64,000 bases of DNA from CAG-791 sp963650385 (GCA_963650385.1 CAVJLL010000005.1:1-64000), one strand, 5' to 3'. Shown: positions 8,715 through 17,742, counted from the first letter of the stretch. Numbers and translations: made by a program. Notes: generated by a model from the sequence alone, not told the origin.

Positions 8715-9905
8715 TCAAAGCTTCTTCGCAGCATCGCTGCTCCTTAGCTTCTGCACGTAGGAAGCAAGCCGTCCAAGCGCCTTCTTGAGGCTGTCGATGG
8801 AATACGCGTAGGAAATCCGCAGATACCCTTCTCCGCAGTCGCCAAAGGCCGTTCCCGGAACAATTGCCACCTTCTCCTCCTGCAGGAGCCTGGTTGCAAA
8901 TTCGTCGCTGGTCATTCCGAATTCCTTAATGCACGGGAATACGTAGAACGCTCCCTCCGGTTCAAAGCAGGGAAGTCCCATCTCGCCCAGCATGTGCAGG
9001 ACGAACCGTCTTCTCTCATCGTAGGACTCCCGCATCCTGGCAACGTCCTCATCGCCGTTTCGCAGCGCCTCCACGGCGGCATACTGTGAGGTGGTCGGCG
9101 CGCACATGATGCAGTATTGATGGATCTTCACCATCTGGCGGATGATTTCCTCCGGCCCGCAGGCATAGCCGAGCCGCCAGCCGGTCATCGCATACGCCTT
9201 GGAGAAGCCGTTGATGAGAATGGTGCGCTCCTTCATGTCCGGGAGCGACGCAATGGAAACGTGCGTCTTGCCGCTGTAGGTCAGCTCGCTGTAGATCTCA
9301 TCCGAGAGGACGATCAGATCGTGCTTCTTAATAATGGGAACGAGCTTTTCCAGGTCCTCCCGCTCCATAATGGCACCCGTGGGATTGTTGGGGAAGGGCA
9401 TCACCAGTATTTTCGTTCGGGGTGTAATGGCTGCCTCCAGCTCCTTTGGCGTGAGCCGGAACCGGTTCTCTTCCTTCAGCTCGATGATGACCGGCTTGCC
9501 GTCCGCCATCACCACGCAGGGCTCGTAGGAGACGTAGGAGGGCTGCGGGATCAGCACCTCGTCCCCCGGATTCAGGAGCGCACGCATCGCAAGATCGATG
9601 GCTTCGGAGCCGCCCACCGTCACGAAAATCTCCGAAAGATAATGATAGTCGAGCTTCTGGGTTCTCTGCAGGTAGGCTGCAATCTCCATGCGAAGCTCCT
9701 TCAGTCCGGAGTTGGAGGTGTAGAAGGTCCGTCCCTTCTCCAGGGAATAAATACCCTCGTCCCGGATGTGCCACGGTGTGTCAAAATCTGGCTCTCCCAC
9801 ACCAAGAGAAATCACGTCCTTCATGTCTGCCACGATATCAAAGAACTTGCGGATACCGGAGGGCTGAAGGGACGCTGCCTTGTCTGCGATCAGGTCCTTT
9901 CTCAT
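8715..9905 (-). CDS. PLP-dependent class I/II aminotransferase
   Basis: 396 aa. Fold-type I features are an N-terminal GVGEPDFDTP, the cofactor-site motifs PNNPTG and DEIYSELTY, the Schiff-base Lys in NGFSKAYAMTGWRLGY, and the C-terminal LRISYA substrate Arg. Closest by pattern to the aspartate/aromatic aminotransferase group (PatA/AspC-like); the substrate cannot be fixed by reading. Its ATG overlaps the stop of the upstream Lrp-type regulator by 4 nt. Such a pairing suggests that the regulator senses an amino acid handled by this enzyme (inference). Confidence 0.9.
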   Translation of the reverse strand: MRKDLIADKAASLQPSGIRKFFDIVADMKDVISLGVGEPDFDTPWHIRDEGIYSLEKGRTFYTSNSGLKELRMEIAAYLQRTQKLDYHYLSEIFVTVGGSEAIDLAMRALLNPGDEVLIPQPSYVSYEPCVVMADGKPVIIELKEENRFRLTPKELEAAITPRTKILVMPFPNNPTGAIMEREDLEKLVPIIKKHDLIVLSDEIYSELTYSGKTHVSIASLPDMKERTILINGFSKAYAMTGWRLGYACGPEEIIRQMVKIHQYCIMCAPTTSQYAAVEALRNGDEDVARMRESYDERRRFVLHMLGEMGLPCFEPEGAFYVFPCIKEFGMTSDEFATRLLQEEKVAIVPGTAFGDCGEGYLRISYAYSIDSLKKALGRLASYVQKLRSSDAAKKL

Positions 9906-10393
9906 GGCGTCACAATCTCCCGGATATCCTCCTCACGCTTGCTCATAATGGTGCCGTGATCCTTGTATTTTTTCAGGATAAAGTGGGTCGTCGTTCCGAC
10001 CACCGTATCCAGCGTGGAGAGCTTGTTGGTGACGAATCCGGACACCTCCTTCAGCGTCTTGCCCTCCAGAATGACCATCAGATCGTAGCCGCCGCTCATG
10101 AGGTAGACGTTGCTCACCTCCGGGTATTTGTAGATCCGCTCCGCGATGTCCTCGAAGCCCTGTCCTCTCTGGGGCGTCACGCGCACCTCGATCAGCGCGG
10201 TCACCTTCTCGATGCCGGTCTTGTCCCAGTTCACCATCGTGTGGTAGCCGCAGATGATTCCATCGTTCTCCATTTCCTCGAGTGCATTCGCCACCTCGCA
10301 CTCTTCCGTGCCCAGCATAATCGCCAGCTCCCTCAGATCAATGCGGCTGTTCTTCTCAATGATCGTGAGGATTCTCTCCTTCAGTGTGTTCAT
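9902..10393 (-). CDS. Lrp/AsnC-family transcriptional regulator
   Basis: 163 aa from the ATG at 10393, which is preceded by GGAGGGAGAACGAG; an upstream in-frame start at 10480 adds 29 unlikely residues. The N-terminal winged helix-turn-helix (about 1-60, with IDLRELAIMLG and MENDGIICGYHTMVNW) precedes a RAM ligand-binding domain (about 70-145, with EVRVTPQRGQGFEDIAERI and YDLMVILEG). Translationally coupled to the aminotransferase, so an amino-acid-responsive local regulator is likely. Confidence 0.92.
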   Translation of the reverse strand: MNTLKERILTIIEKNSRIDLRELAIMLGTEECEVANALEEMENDGIICGYHTMVNWDKTGIEKVTALIEVRVTPQRGQGFEDIAERIYKYPEVSNVYLMSGGYDLMVILEGKTLKEVSGFVTNKLSTLDTVVGTTTHFILKKYKDHGTIMSKREEDIREIVTP

Positions 10394-10504
10394 CTCGTTC
10401 TCCCTCCTGCCGCCAGTTTGCTGCGGCATGTATTTCTGTCCGGCTGCCGGCTTCGCCGAAATTCCTCCGGCCGCCGACACGCATTTGCCGGTGAATTACC
10501 TCAA

Positions 10505-11488
10505 TCATCCCTTATCCAGTACCTGCAGTATGCTGTCTGCCTCCGGCCGGTTCAGAGACTGGACCTCCTCTCCGTTATGGATCCGCCGGTCCCGCTCTGC
10601 GCTTAAAGCCCCGATGGGTCTAGCAAAAACGCCGGCCTGTCCCAGGCGTTCCGCTGCCGCCTCTGCGTCCTTCACCACAGCCAGCATTGCCCCCGCGGAG
10701 CGAAGCTGGTACGGATTGATTCCGTAATAGTCCGTCAACTCTATGGTTTCCTGGAAAAGCGGGATCCGCGTCAGTTCAACGTCAAATCCGCATCGGCACT
10801 CGTCTGCCAGATCCCAGAGAGCCGCATAGATGCCGTCCGTCAGGACGGGTACACAGCAGCTTGCGTTGATGCCGAGCCGTTCCATCGCCTCCGCCGCCTG
10901 CGTCAAAAGGAGCCCTTCCTCCAGTGCTGCCGCCTGCTCCAGAAAACGGGCTGGGAAACGCTGCTCCAGCTCCTGCCTGCGGGCTCTTGCCAGAAGCGCC
11001 GTCCCTTCCATTCCGACACGGCCGATGACCAGAAGCTCCCTGCAGCCGGAACCGCCTTCCTGCAGCGGCCGGCACCTGCGGCCCTTTGCAGTAACGAACA
11101 TCACCGGCCTTGTGACCGCACCGGTGACCTCCGCGTGAAAGTCCTCGACCTTCACCGCCGCCCGCTGTGCCTGCGCCTTCAGCTGATCGACGATCTCCCG
11201 AAGGAGTGCTTCCTCACTGCCTGCCGGCAGGAGGACCTCCGCCGAAACCACCTCTGCCCTGGCGCCCTTCGCCGCCAGGGCATTGACTGCGCCGGCTATG
11301 GTGCCGGGAAGTGCCCAGGCGGCCTCGATGGTCTGCACGGCCGAAACCGTTTCGAAGGTATCCGTCTCCGCCAGAGCGGCAGGGGCGTTTCCGGCCTTTG
11401 CCGCCTCGTTCTTCCGCACGCCGGTCAGGCGCTTTTGCACTGACCGGTCATATACGCTGCAGTCCAGCCCGCCGTTCCGGAGAATCAC
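10505..11488 (-). CDS. AIR synthase-related (PurM/HypE-like) protein
   Basis: 327 aa. The C-terminal half resembles the PurM/HypE C-terminal domain, with IPLFQETIEL, YYGINPYQLRSAGAML and a final glycine- and proline-containing segment. The N-terminal half is Ala-rich and lacks the acidic metal/ATP motifs expected of ThiL, PurM or HypE, so catalysis is uncertain. It begins at GTG, overlapping the VanW-type gene's stop by 4 nt. Similar unassigned proteins occur in Clostridia; no function is proposed. Confidence 0.65.
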   Translation of the reverse strand: MILRNGGLDCSVYDRSVQKRLTGVRKNEAAKAGNAPAALAETDTFETVSAVQTIEAAWALPGTIAGAVNALAAKGARAEVVSAEVLLPAGSEEALLREIVDQLKAQAQRAAVKVEDFHAEVTGAVTRPVMFVTAKGRRCRPLQEGGSGCRELLVIGRVGMEGTALLARARRQELEQRFPARFLEQAAALEEGLLLTQAAEAMERLGINASCCVPVLTDGIYAALWDLADECRCGFDVELTRIPLFQETIELTDYYGINPYQLRSAGAMLAVVKDAEAAAERLGQAGVFARPIGALSAERDRRIHNGEEVQSLNRPEADSILQVLDKG

Positions 11489-13251
11489 TGCGTACCTCCG
11501 TCCTGCGTGCCATCCGATGCCGCAGAGCTGTCAGAGGAAGCGGCATCTGCGCTGCCGGAGGATGTGTCCGTACTCTGTCCGGATACCACGGCATTGGCGG
11601 CCTCCTGTGCCTTTTCCATGGCGGTTGTCGTATCCAGGCCCTCCGCCAGCGCATCGGCGTAGGCTTCATCCGCTGCGTTCTTTGCATCCTCGGTCAGGCT
11701 GTCGCTCGCTGAGGAATCAACACCGGCCGCTGCGTCCGCTGCCGCCTTTTTAATGGCATCCACATCCTGTGAAGAAATGGCATCTCGAAGCGCCTGCGTC
11801 ACATTTCCGGCCGTTCCCACCTTCACGTAGGTGGGCGTCATATTGTAGGTACTGTTGTTGAAGACGTCCTTGCTCTGCTGTACGCCGTCTACCATCACGA
11901 CCTTCCACAGTCTTGCGGTATAGCCGGTATGGCCAGCCGTGGTCTGTACCGTGCCAACCGCCAGCGACGGATCTTCTTTTATTTTGGTCCCCTCGGACGG
12001 GGTCTCAGAGAGTGTCTCGCTGACAAAGGACACCTTGCGGTTGCTGGCTCTGGTTTCTACGCCGTAAACGGTGAAGGTGATGGAGCCGTTGTAGGTGTAG
12101 CCTTCGATGTAAACGGTATTGTCCAGGTTGTTCGTGAACTTGAAATCCATGCCGGAGGACTCGGCGATGGCTGCATCTGCCGAAGGGTCCACGTACGTTA
12201 CGATCATGGAGTGGTTGTAGCGCTCGGTAACCTTCAGTTCCGCACGGATCACGGCATTGTAGAGGGTTGTGGAAACCTGGCAGATGCCGCCGCCGAAGCT
12301 CTCCACCACCTCATCGCCGGAATAGGAGCCTGCCATCTCATAGCCGTTCTCTTCCGTAAAAGGTGTGATGGTATTCAGCATGGAGAAGGATTCGCCCGGT
12401 GCCAGCGTCAGTCCGTTGATCATGCCGCAGGCATTGGAAATGTTCTTCGAGCGGGCGGCATTTCCCGTGGAATAGTAGGTGGTGAATGTGCCCAGCACCG
12501 ACGTCAGCTTCTGCAGATCCTCCGTGGTGGTGGCGGGCTCTGTGGTCTCCATGTCCAGATCGATCGTGGCGTCCTCGCCCTTCCACTCGGTCGTCAGATA
12601 GCTGTAAATCTGCTTCACCGATTCGTCTTCGTCAATGGCAACGCCTTCACTGCCTTCCGTATACTGAAATCCGCCGTTGGCCCGCGTCATAGAGGCGTTG
12701 ACGGCCTGCACGTTCCAGACGGAGCAGTTGTTCTCAATAAATGTGCGGATCTGATCCTGGTTGAAATCCAGGTCAATGGTAAAATCCGCCCCGTTGACCT
12801 CCAGGTCCTTTTCCTGCTTGTACCGCGCGATGATGTTGGCCGCATGCCCATAGTTGATGATCGTGTCCGCAAGATCGCTGTTGGTCCAGGTCATGCCCAG
12901 ATTCCCTGCGCTCACGGTCACATTTTCGTCGCCCATTCCGTGAATGGTTATGGTCGCGCTGCGCCTTTCCTCCAGAATGGAATCCATCAGCTCCTGCACC
13001 TGGTCCTTCGTCATCCCGCCAAGGTCCTGTCCCTCCAGCGTGATGCCGTCCTGAACGGTCCTCTGCGTCTCCGTCTCCGCCGCGGAAACAGTCACCACCA
13101 GGAGAGGTACGATCATGGCAATGGCCAGAATGATGGCAATGACCGCCGCCGCGATCTGGCGTCTTCTGGCATTTTTGTTCTGCTGCGCCTGCTTCCTGGT
13201 TTTCGCGCTGCTCTTCTGTTCCTGCTCTGTTTTCTTTAATTTATATCCCAT
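11485..13251 (-). CDS. VanW family membrane-anchored surface protein
   Basis: 588 aa from the ATG at 13251; the longer frame begins with an upstream TTG and is less likely. A basic N-terminus (KKTEQEQKSSAKTRKQAQQNK) is followed by a membrane segment (about 38-60), two peptidoglycan-binding-like repeats (about 75-270), a VanW domain (about 275-420, with LAPGESFSMLNTITPFT, GGGICQVSTTLYNAV and NHSMIVTYVDPSADAAI), and an Ala/Ser/Asp-rich low-complexity tail of about 90 residues. VanW domains occur in glycopeptide-resistance loci and many clostridial surface proteins; no resistance genes are near. Probably cell-wall associated. Confidence 0.88.
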   Translation of the reverse strand: MGYKLKKTEQEQKSSAKTRKQAQQNKNARRRQIAAAVIAIILAIAMIVPLLVVTVSAAETETQRTVQDGITLEGQDLGGMTKDQVQELMDSILEERRSATITIHGMGDENVTVSAGNLGMTWTNSDLADTIINYGHAANIIARYKQEKDLEVNGADFTIDLDFNQDQIRTFIENNCSVWNVQAVNASMTRANGGFQYTEGSEGVAIDEDESVKQIYSYLTTEWKGEDATIDLDMETTEPATTTEDLQKLTSVLGTFTTYYSTGNAARSKNISNACGMINGLTLAPGESFSMLNTITPFTEENGYEMAGSYSGDEVVESFGGGICQVSTTLYNAVIRAELKVTERYNHSMIVTYVDPSADAAIAESSGMDFKFTNNLDNTVYIEGYTYNGSITFTVYGVETRASNRKVSFVSETLSETPSEGTKIKEDPSLAVGTVQTTAGHTGYTARLWKVVMVDGVQQSKDVFNNSTYNMTPTYVKVGTAGNVTQALRDAISSQDVDAIKKAAADAAAGVDSSASDSLTEDAKNAADEAYADALAEGLDTTTAMEKAQEAANAVVSGQSTDTSSGSADAASSDSSAASDGTQDGGTQ

Positions 13252-13341
13252 ATTCTCTGTACCGTCACTGAACCGGTTCCGGGTCAATTTGCAGAATTCC
13301 CGCGGTCCGACATTGCTGTAAGTTTTATAAAAAACGGTAAC

Positions 13342-13413
13342 TATTCAGCCCCCATCGTGAATTTGCCTGCAAGCAGTCAATTCACGTTGAAATGTGGCAG
13401 GTGCTGAACAGAT
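13342..13413. repeat. dispersed intergenic palindromic repeat, family B copy 1
   Basis: An imperfect palindrome of about 72 bp with outer arms ATTCAGC and GTGCTGAA and internal AATTTGCCTGCA / GTGAATT motifs. It lies between the VanW gene and the tRNA terminator. It shares blocks with 13722-13798, 27553-27620 and 31792-31835. Confidence 0.7.
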
Positions 13414-13414
13414 A

Positions 13415-13450
13415 CAAAAAACGGAAGCGCTGAACTACCAGCGTTTCCGT
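13415..13450 (-). terminator. intrinsic terminator of tRNA-Gly
   Basis: On the minus strand, ACGGAAACGCTG pairs with CAGCGCTTCCGT around a 6-nt loop and is followed by six T residues. It begins 10 nt past the tRNA 3' end. Confidence 0.9.
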
Positions 13451-13459
13451 ATATCAACG

Positions 13460-13532
13460 AGCGACAGACGAGGCTCGAACTCGCGGTCTCCACCTTGGCA
13501 AGGTGGCGCTTTACCAACTAAGCTACTATCGC
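13460..13532 (-). tRNA. tRNA-Gly (anticodon GCC)
   Basis: The minus strand gives a full cloverleaf. The acceptor stem is GCGATAG with CTGTCGC; the D arm contains AGCTTAGTTGGTAAAGC; the anticodon stem CCACC/GGTGG encloses loop TTGCCAA (anticodon GCC); the T arm contains GCGAGTTCGAGCCTCGT. The discriminator base is T and CCA is not encoded. Confidence 0.96.
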
Positions 13533-13585
13533 ATTCTATATTCTGTCCCGCCGCTGCAATCTGCTCTGCTCTCGAGACGAATGCT

Positions 13586-13616
13586 ATATTACTACATCCC
13601 CCCAGGGTCGTGTCAA
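13586..13616 (-). promoter_or_regulatory. promoter for tRNA-Gly
   Basis: A consensus -35 TTGACA (13611-13616) lies upstream of two possible -10 hexamers on the minus strand: TAATAT (13586-13591, 19-nt spacer) or TAGTAA (13589-13594, 16-nt spacer). It sits 54 nt before the tRNA. Confidence 0.7.
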
Positions 13617-13660
13617 GCCCTTTTATAGAAATATTATTGCCGGCCGGTTACTGTACAGGT

Positions 13661-13715
13661 GCCAGCCAGCGACGGGTCTTGGTGGAGTTGTCCGCCACCC
13701 CGTCGCTTGGCTGGC
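13661..13715. repeat. dispersed intergenic palindromic repeat, family A copy 1
   Basis: Long imperfect palindrome with arms GCCAGCCAGCGACGGG and CCCGTCGCTTGGCTGGC around GGAGTTGTCC. The core recurs at 24781-24838, 28340-28392 (inverted) and, split, at 35158-35272. Confidence 0.8.
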
Positions 13716-13721
13716 GAGTGT

Positions 13722-13798
13722 ACTGTTACACCTGCCGTATTTCAATGTGAACCTTCTATTGCAGACAAATTCACGATTGAAACCGGCAGGTGGTGAAT
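13722..13798. repeat. dispersed intergenic palindromic repeat, family B copy 2
   Basis: Outer arms are ACACCTGCCG and CGGCAGGTGGTGAA with internal TTTCAATGTGAA and AAATTCAC. It directly abuts family A copy 1, forming a composite element between the tRNA promoter and the ECF S-component gene. Confidence 0.65.
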
Positions 13799-13827
13799 GT
13801 GTGGAGCGCCTATGCGCCATCACTGTC

Positions 13828-14445
13828 TCAAATTTTGAAGAACAGTCCCAGCTTCTTGAGCGGTGTGCGAAGTGCCATATAGAGCACCACCACGATCACG
13901 GCAGATACCACGGAGTTGATCAGCGTGACAACGAAATTGATGGCGAAGGATACCTCTGCGGCCGGCTTGCCGAGAATCAGGATCTTGTAGAAATACCGGA
14001 GCAGCGGATCGAAGACGGCATTGAAGGCCAGTCCTGCAACGGTGGCGGTAATCACGCCCAGAAGAACCTTGCGGTTATCGGTCTCTGTCGAAATATGGGC
14101 CACACGGTGGGCGATCACGCCGACCAGAAGTCCGATCAAAAACTTAATGATAAAAGTGATGGGAGCCTCTACAATGTATACAGGATCGATGAGGTCGGCA
14201 ATGGTGAGGCCGAGTGCACCGCCGATGCCGCCGTAGAGACTGCCGAGGAGCAGTGCCCCCAGAACAACGAAGGCGTTCCCCAGGTGGACGGATACCTGTC
14301 CTGCCCCCGGTGTCGGGATGCGGATGGAAAGATAGGTAAATACAACATAGGTGATTGCAGCGAAGACGCCGGCGAAGACCAGCTTCTTAATCTGGCTGTC
14401 CTGGGCTTCGAGAGCCGATGCAGCAGCGGTAGTTTGTGTGCTCAT
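13828..14445 (-). CDS. ECF transporter S component (substrate-binding membrane protein)
   Basis: 205 aa from the ATG at 14445, chosen because AGGAGGAGTATTATT precedes it. Five or six hydrophobic segments start at about residue 20 (LVFAGVFAAITYVVFTYLSI), with the glycine-rich LLLGSLYGGIGGALGLTIADLIDP loop typical of S components. No ATPase or T subunit adjoins it, so it probably uses the shared energising module at 29151-31744 or another elsewhere. Substrate is unknown; vitamin or nucleobase precursors are typical. It is divergent from the GH27-like gene with a short shared promoter region. Confidence 0.85.
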   Translation of the reverse strand: MSTQTTAAASALEAQDSQIKKLVFAGVFAAITYVVFTYLSIRIPTPGAGQVSVHLGNAFVVLGALLLGSLYGGIGGALGLTIADLIDPVYIVEAPITFIIKFLIGLLVGVIAHRVAHISTETDNRKVLLGVITATVAGLAFNAVFDPLLRYFYKILILGKPAAEVSFAINFVVTLINSVVSAVIVVVLYMALRTPLKKLGLFFKI

Positions 14446-14623
14446 AATAATACTCCTCCTCATACTCCTCATAGGTGTTTTCAGTTCATCCGGATTAAGT
14501 ATCAGTATATGCACAAGTGGATTGCTCACAACATCCAAAACATAAACAATTGGCCAGTCCACTTTTGTTTTTATTCAATTGAAACGCATTGCAAATCAAA
14601 CCACAGCAGAAGGGAAGGGGAAA

Positions 14624-15949
14624 ATGAACAAGAACAATTTTGCGCTTTCGGCTCCAAAGGGCTGGAACAGCTATGACTACTACGACACCTCCGTCACGGA
14701 AAAGGAGATCATGGCCAACGCCGATTATATGGCAGAGCATCTGAAGAGCTTTGGTTATGAATACATCGTGGTTGACATCGAATGGTATTCCCGGGATGCC
14801 GGCACGAGACGCCCCGAGGTGCAGTACATTCCCTTCGGCGACGACGCCATGGATTCGTACGGGCGGCTTCAGCCGGCAGAGAACCGCTTTCCCTCCTCTG
14901 CAGACGGCTCCGGCTTCACGCAGCTCGCCGCCTATGTACATAATCTCGGCCTGAAATTCGGCATCCACATCATGCGAGGCATTCCCCGCGCGGCAGCCTT
15001 CCGTCATCTGCCGGTCCTCGGTACGGATACCACAGCCGATCAGGTTGCAGATCCTTACTCCATCTGCCCGTGGAACCCGGATATGTACGGCGTACGGAAC
15101 ACGCCCGACGGACAAGCCTACTACGACTCTCTGATTCAGATGTATGCGGACTGGGGCGTCGATTTCATCAAGTGCGATGACATCTGTGATTCCAGACAAT
15201 ACCCGGACAACGGACTGACCGAGGTGTTTTCCGGCTGGCACGAGACAGAAATGATTCATAAGGCGATCCTTAAAACCGGACGCAGCATTGTTCTGTCCCT
15301 GTCTCCGGGACCGGCCCATGTGGACAAAGCCTGGTTCTACGCGCAGAACGCCAATATGTGGCGCATCACCGATGACTTCTGGGACAGCTGGCCGCTCCTG
15401 CTGGATATGTTCCAGCGCTGCGAAAAATGGCAGAACCACGTCTCCTGCGGCTGCTATCCGGACTGCGACATGCTCCCCATCGGTGCAATCGGAAAGACCT
15501 TCGGCAGTGAGCGCCGCTCCGCCTTTACTGAAAATGAGCTCCGCACCATGCTGACGCTCTGGAATATCTTCGGAGCACCGCTCATGATCGGCGGCGAGCT
15601 GACGCTTCTGAATAATAAAGAGCTGCGCATGCTCACGAATAAGGAGCTCCTGACACTGAACGACGGGCAGCACTTCGGACAGCAGGTACAAAGAGATTCC
15701 GAGACCTCGGTCTGGACGTGCACCGACTGTCACGACGGAACCATTACCGCTGCCATCTTCAACCTGTCCGATGAGGACGGAGAGCGCACTGTTTCCTTTG
15801 AGCAGCTCGGTCTGGCGGCACAGGACGGCTCCGCCCCCGATGAAATCCGGCTTCATGAGCTGTGGGATAAAACAAATCACACCGCTCGCGGCGGTGTGAT
15901 TACGGCCGGCATTCCGGCCCACGGCGTAAAGGTTTACCGCCTGCTGTAG
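14624..15949 (+). CDS. glycoside hydrolase family 27-like (alpha-galactosidase-type) enzyme
   Basis: 441 aa starting at the ATG at 14624, which follows AAGGGAAGGGG; an earlier in-frame ATG at 14579 lacks a site. The TIM-barrel signature GWNSYDYY opens the protein, followed by YIVVDIEW, FGIHIMRGIPR, and VDFIKCDDICD, whose first Asp after KC fits the GH27 nucleophile. A C-terminal beta-sandwich follows (about 350-441). No signal peptide is visible, so it is probably cytoplasmic and acts on imported oligosaccharides. Substrate could be an alpha-galactoside or a related sugar. Confidence 0.85.
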   Translation: MNKNNFALSAPKGWNSYDYYDTSVTEKEIMANADYMAEHLKSFGYEYIVVDIEWYSRDAGTRRPEVQYIPFGDDAMDSYGRLQPAENRFPSSADGSGFTQLAAYVHNLGLKFGIHIMRGIPRAAAFRHLPVLGTDTTADQVADPYSICPWNPDMYGVRNTPDGQAYYDSLIQMYADWGVDFIKCDDICDSRQYPDNGLTEVFSGWHETEMIHKAILKTGRSIVLSLSPGPAHVDKAWFYAQNANMWRITDDFWDSWPLLLDMFQRCEKWQNHVSCGCYPDCDMLPIGAIGKTFGSERRSAFTENELRTMLTLWNIFGAPLMIGGELTLLNNKELRMLTNKELLTLNDGQHFGQQVQRDSETSVWTCTDCHDGTITAAIFNLSDEDGERTVSFEQLGLAAQDGSAPDEIRLHELWDKTNHTARGGVITAGIPAHGVKVYRLL

Positions 15950-15966
15950 AGAACGCCGATGGATCG

Positions 15967-15997
15967 CTGTCAGCGGAACAAGAATTCCCTCTGACAG
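15967..15997. other. hairpin between convergent GH27-like and pilin genes
   Basis: CTGTCAG and CTGACAG form a 7-bp stem that continues with GGAA/TTCC after a bulge. It sits between two convergent stop codons (15949 and 16004). No clear T-run on either strand, so it is at best a weak terminator. Confidence 0.45.
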
Positions 15998-16003
15998 ATG
16001 AAC

Positions 16004-16762
16004 TCAGGTCTTTTCCTTATGACGGCGAATGTACCGCACATACAGGAAAAGGCCTGCTGCAGCTGCAGCGCACAGCGCAGTATACAACAGCACCTCGGAG
16101 GAATCTCCCGTCCCTTCGCCCCGGCTTGCCGGCTGTGTCTGCGCACTTTCTGCCTCCTGCGGTTGGCTGACCGCCTCCGCCGGCGCCGTCTTTGTTTCCT
16201 GCGCCTTCACCTCGGCTTTCGCCGGTTTCCTGGTTGTCTTCGGGCAGACCTTGCAGTTCCAGTCCCGGAAGGACAGATTGCTCCCGCTTAAGGTCGGAAC
16301 AGCTATGATCAGCGGAAGCGCCGTTTCATAGGCATCCTCTTTGTCCGCACCGCTCTGCCAGATCAGATATATACCGGCGGACAGGCCATTGCAGTACGCA
16401 TTTCCTGCTGCATCCGTTTCCTGTGTCCGGGTCGTCTTTTTCTGCGAGGAATCCAGCTTCTCCCAGGCCGTAAGGAGCTTTTGTGCCGTGTCCTTATTGC
16501 TCCAGAAGGATGGCTCCCGCGGATTCAGTCCGCTCCCCTCATATTCCGAACGCAGTGTGTACACCGCACCTTTATCATTCAATTCTGTATCGGCAACGCA
16601 TACAACCGAGAACTCTGCTCCCTGCACTGCTGTTTTCCCACTGTCGCAGGTGTACGAAATCTGAACCTGTCCCGTTTTCCCCGCCTGCACCGGCAGGACA
16701 ATGCCCGCCAGCAGCACAATTGTCATCATTGCCGGCATCACGCAGCTTACCAGCTTTTTCAT
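16004..16762 (-). CDS. minor pilin (probable base/anchor subunit) with atypical sorting signal
   Basis: 252 aa from the ATG at 16762, preceded by GGAGGTTAGG. Sec signal peptide (1-28), a pilin-like beta domain (about 30-165, with GAEFSVVCVAD and LSAGIYLIWQ), a Pro/Ala/Glu-rich stalk (about 170-215), then a hydrophobic segment and basic tail (RYIRRHKEK). The usual LPxTG is absent: the equivalent place reads GEGTGDSS, so canonical sortase cleavage is doubtful and it may stay membrane-anchored. Its start overlaps the sortase stop by 4 nt. Last gene of the pilus operon, in keeping with a base pilin. Confidence 0.8.
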   Translation of the reverse strand: MKKLVSCVMPAMMTIVLLAGIVLPVQAGKTGQVQISYTCDSGKTAVQGAEFSVVCVADTELNDKGAVYTLRSEYEGSGLNPREPSFWSNKDTAQKLLTAWEKLDSSQKKTTRTQETDAAGNAYCNGLSAGIYLIWQSGADKEDAYETALPLIIAVPTLSGSNLSFRDWNCKVCPKTTRKPAKAEVKAQETKTAPAEAVSQPQEAESAQTQPASRGEGTGDSSEVLLYTALCAAAAAGLFLYVRYIRRHKEKT

Positions 16763-17742
16763 CCTAACCTCCTGCATTTCCTTTTTGCCCTTTCCAGATC
16801 AATGGTCCATATCCACAAAAGCCGGCATATTCCTGCCGCTGCTCCGGCCGCCGCACAGCCAAGGACCAGAATCGGCTGCCGGTACCAGCGGCGCTTCACG
16901 GTATTTCCTGCATTCGTTCCGTTTTCCGCTTCTGCGGCCCCCTCCGCGCTCTCCAATACTCCACCTGCTGCCGTATCCGGCTGCTGCAGCATTTCCTGAC
17001 GGGTGAGTGCTGCCTGCAATTCCTCCAGCCTCGTCCCTGTCACGAGCAGCCGGTGCGTATTGATGCCGTACGGCGTACAGGTGACCAACGTAATCCGGTC
17101 CTCTCCGTCTGTGATCCGCAAATTTTCCGTCTCCTCCGGCAGCACCGTCTGAATCTGTGTCACCGAATACGTCAGCTCCTCTCCCAGAACCGAAACCGTA
17201 AAGGTATCTCCGTACTCCAGCTGATCCAGATCCGTAAACAAAGCCGCAGACGGAAGTCCTCTGTGCCCGGTCAGAACTGCATGCGTTCCCTCGCCTCCGA
17301 CAGGGAGGCTGGAGCCCTCCAGGTGTCCCACTCCCTTGGCCAGCACCTCATCGGTCGTTCCATGATAGATTGGAAGGTGTACCAGTATTTTCGGAATCTC
17401 CAGATATCCCATAATTCCGCTTCCGTCCATGTCCAGCACTTCTTCATAGGTTCTATGCTCCTCCTTGGTCGGTTCACAGCGCATTCCTCCGCCCGCTTCC
17501 AGCAGCTCCCGGTTCCACTGCCTTGCCGCTGCCAGCTTCTCCCGAAGCGTTCCGTCCTCTGCATATTCCCACAGGGATTCCCGGTATTCGACAATCATCC
17601 GGTCCGATACGCGCTGATTCCAGGCATCGCTGATCAGCGGGTAAAACCCGGTCCCGAGGATGAGCAGCAGCATCAGCAGCTCCGCCGTTTTCCGGGCGGC
17701 GCGAAGTCTTACCGATTTCTCTTTTTGCCTGCCAGCTTCCAA
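16759..17742 (-). CDS. class C (pilus-polymerising) sortase
   Basis: 327 aa. N-terminal membrane segment (about 20-38), catalytic domain with His160 in LTGHRGLP, Cys222 in TLVTCTPYG and Arg231 in NTHRLLV, and a C-terminal membrane helix (about 285-310) as in class C enzymes. The SDAWNQ stretch near residue 39 may be a variant of the class C lid. It would covalently join pilin subunits outside the membrane. It overlaps the 3' end of the backbone pilin gene by 34 nt, an unusually long overlap that implies tight coupling. Confidence 0.95.
   Translation of the reverse strand: MEAGRQKEKSVRLRAARKTAELLMLLLILGTGFYPLISDAWNQRVSDRMIVEYRESLWEYAEDGTLREKLAAARQWNRELLEAGGGMRCEPTKEEHRTYEEVLDMDGSGIMGYLEIPKILVHLPIYHGTTDEVLAKGVGHLEGSSLPVGGEGTHAVLTGHRGLPSAALFTDLDQLEYGDTFTVSVLGEELTYSVTQIQTVLPEETENLRITDGEDRITLVTCTPYGINTHRLLVTGTRLEELQAALTRQEMLQQPDTAAGGVLESAEGAAEAENGTNAGNTVKRRWYRQPILVLGCAAAGAAAGICRLLWIWTIDLERAKRKCRRLG

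Noticed and set aside
14585..14605. catabolite-responsive element upstream of the GH27-like gene
   Set aside because: The TGAAACGCATTGCA stretch misses the central CG of the cre consensus and has several mismatches.
14495..15922. 475-residue minus-strand open frame
   Set aside because: Antisense to the GH27-like gene, whose catalytic motifs are clear.
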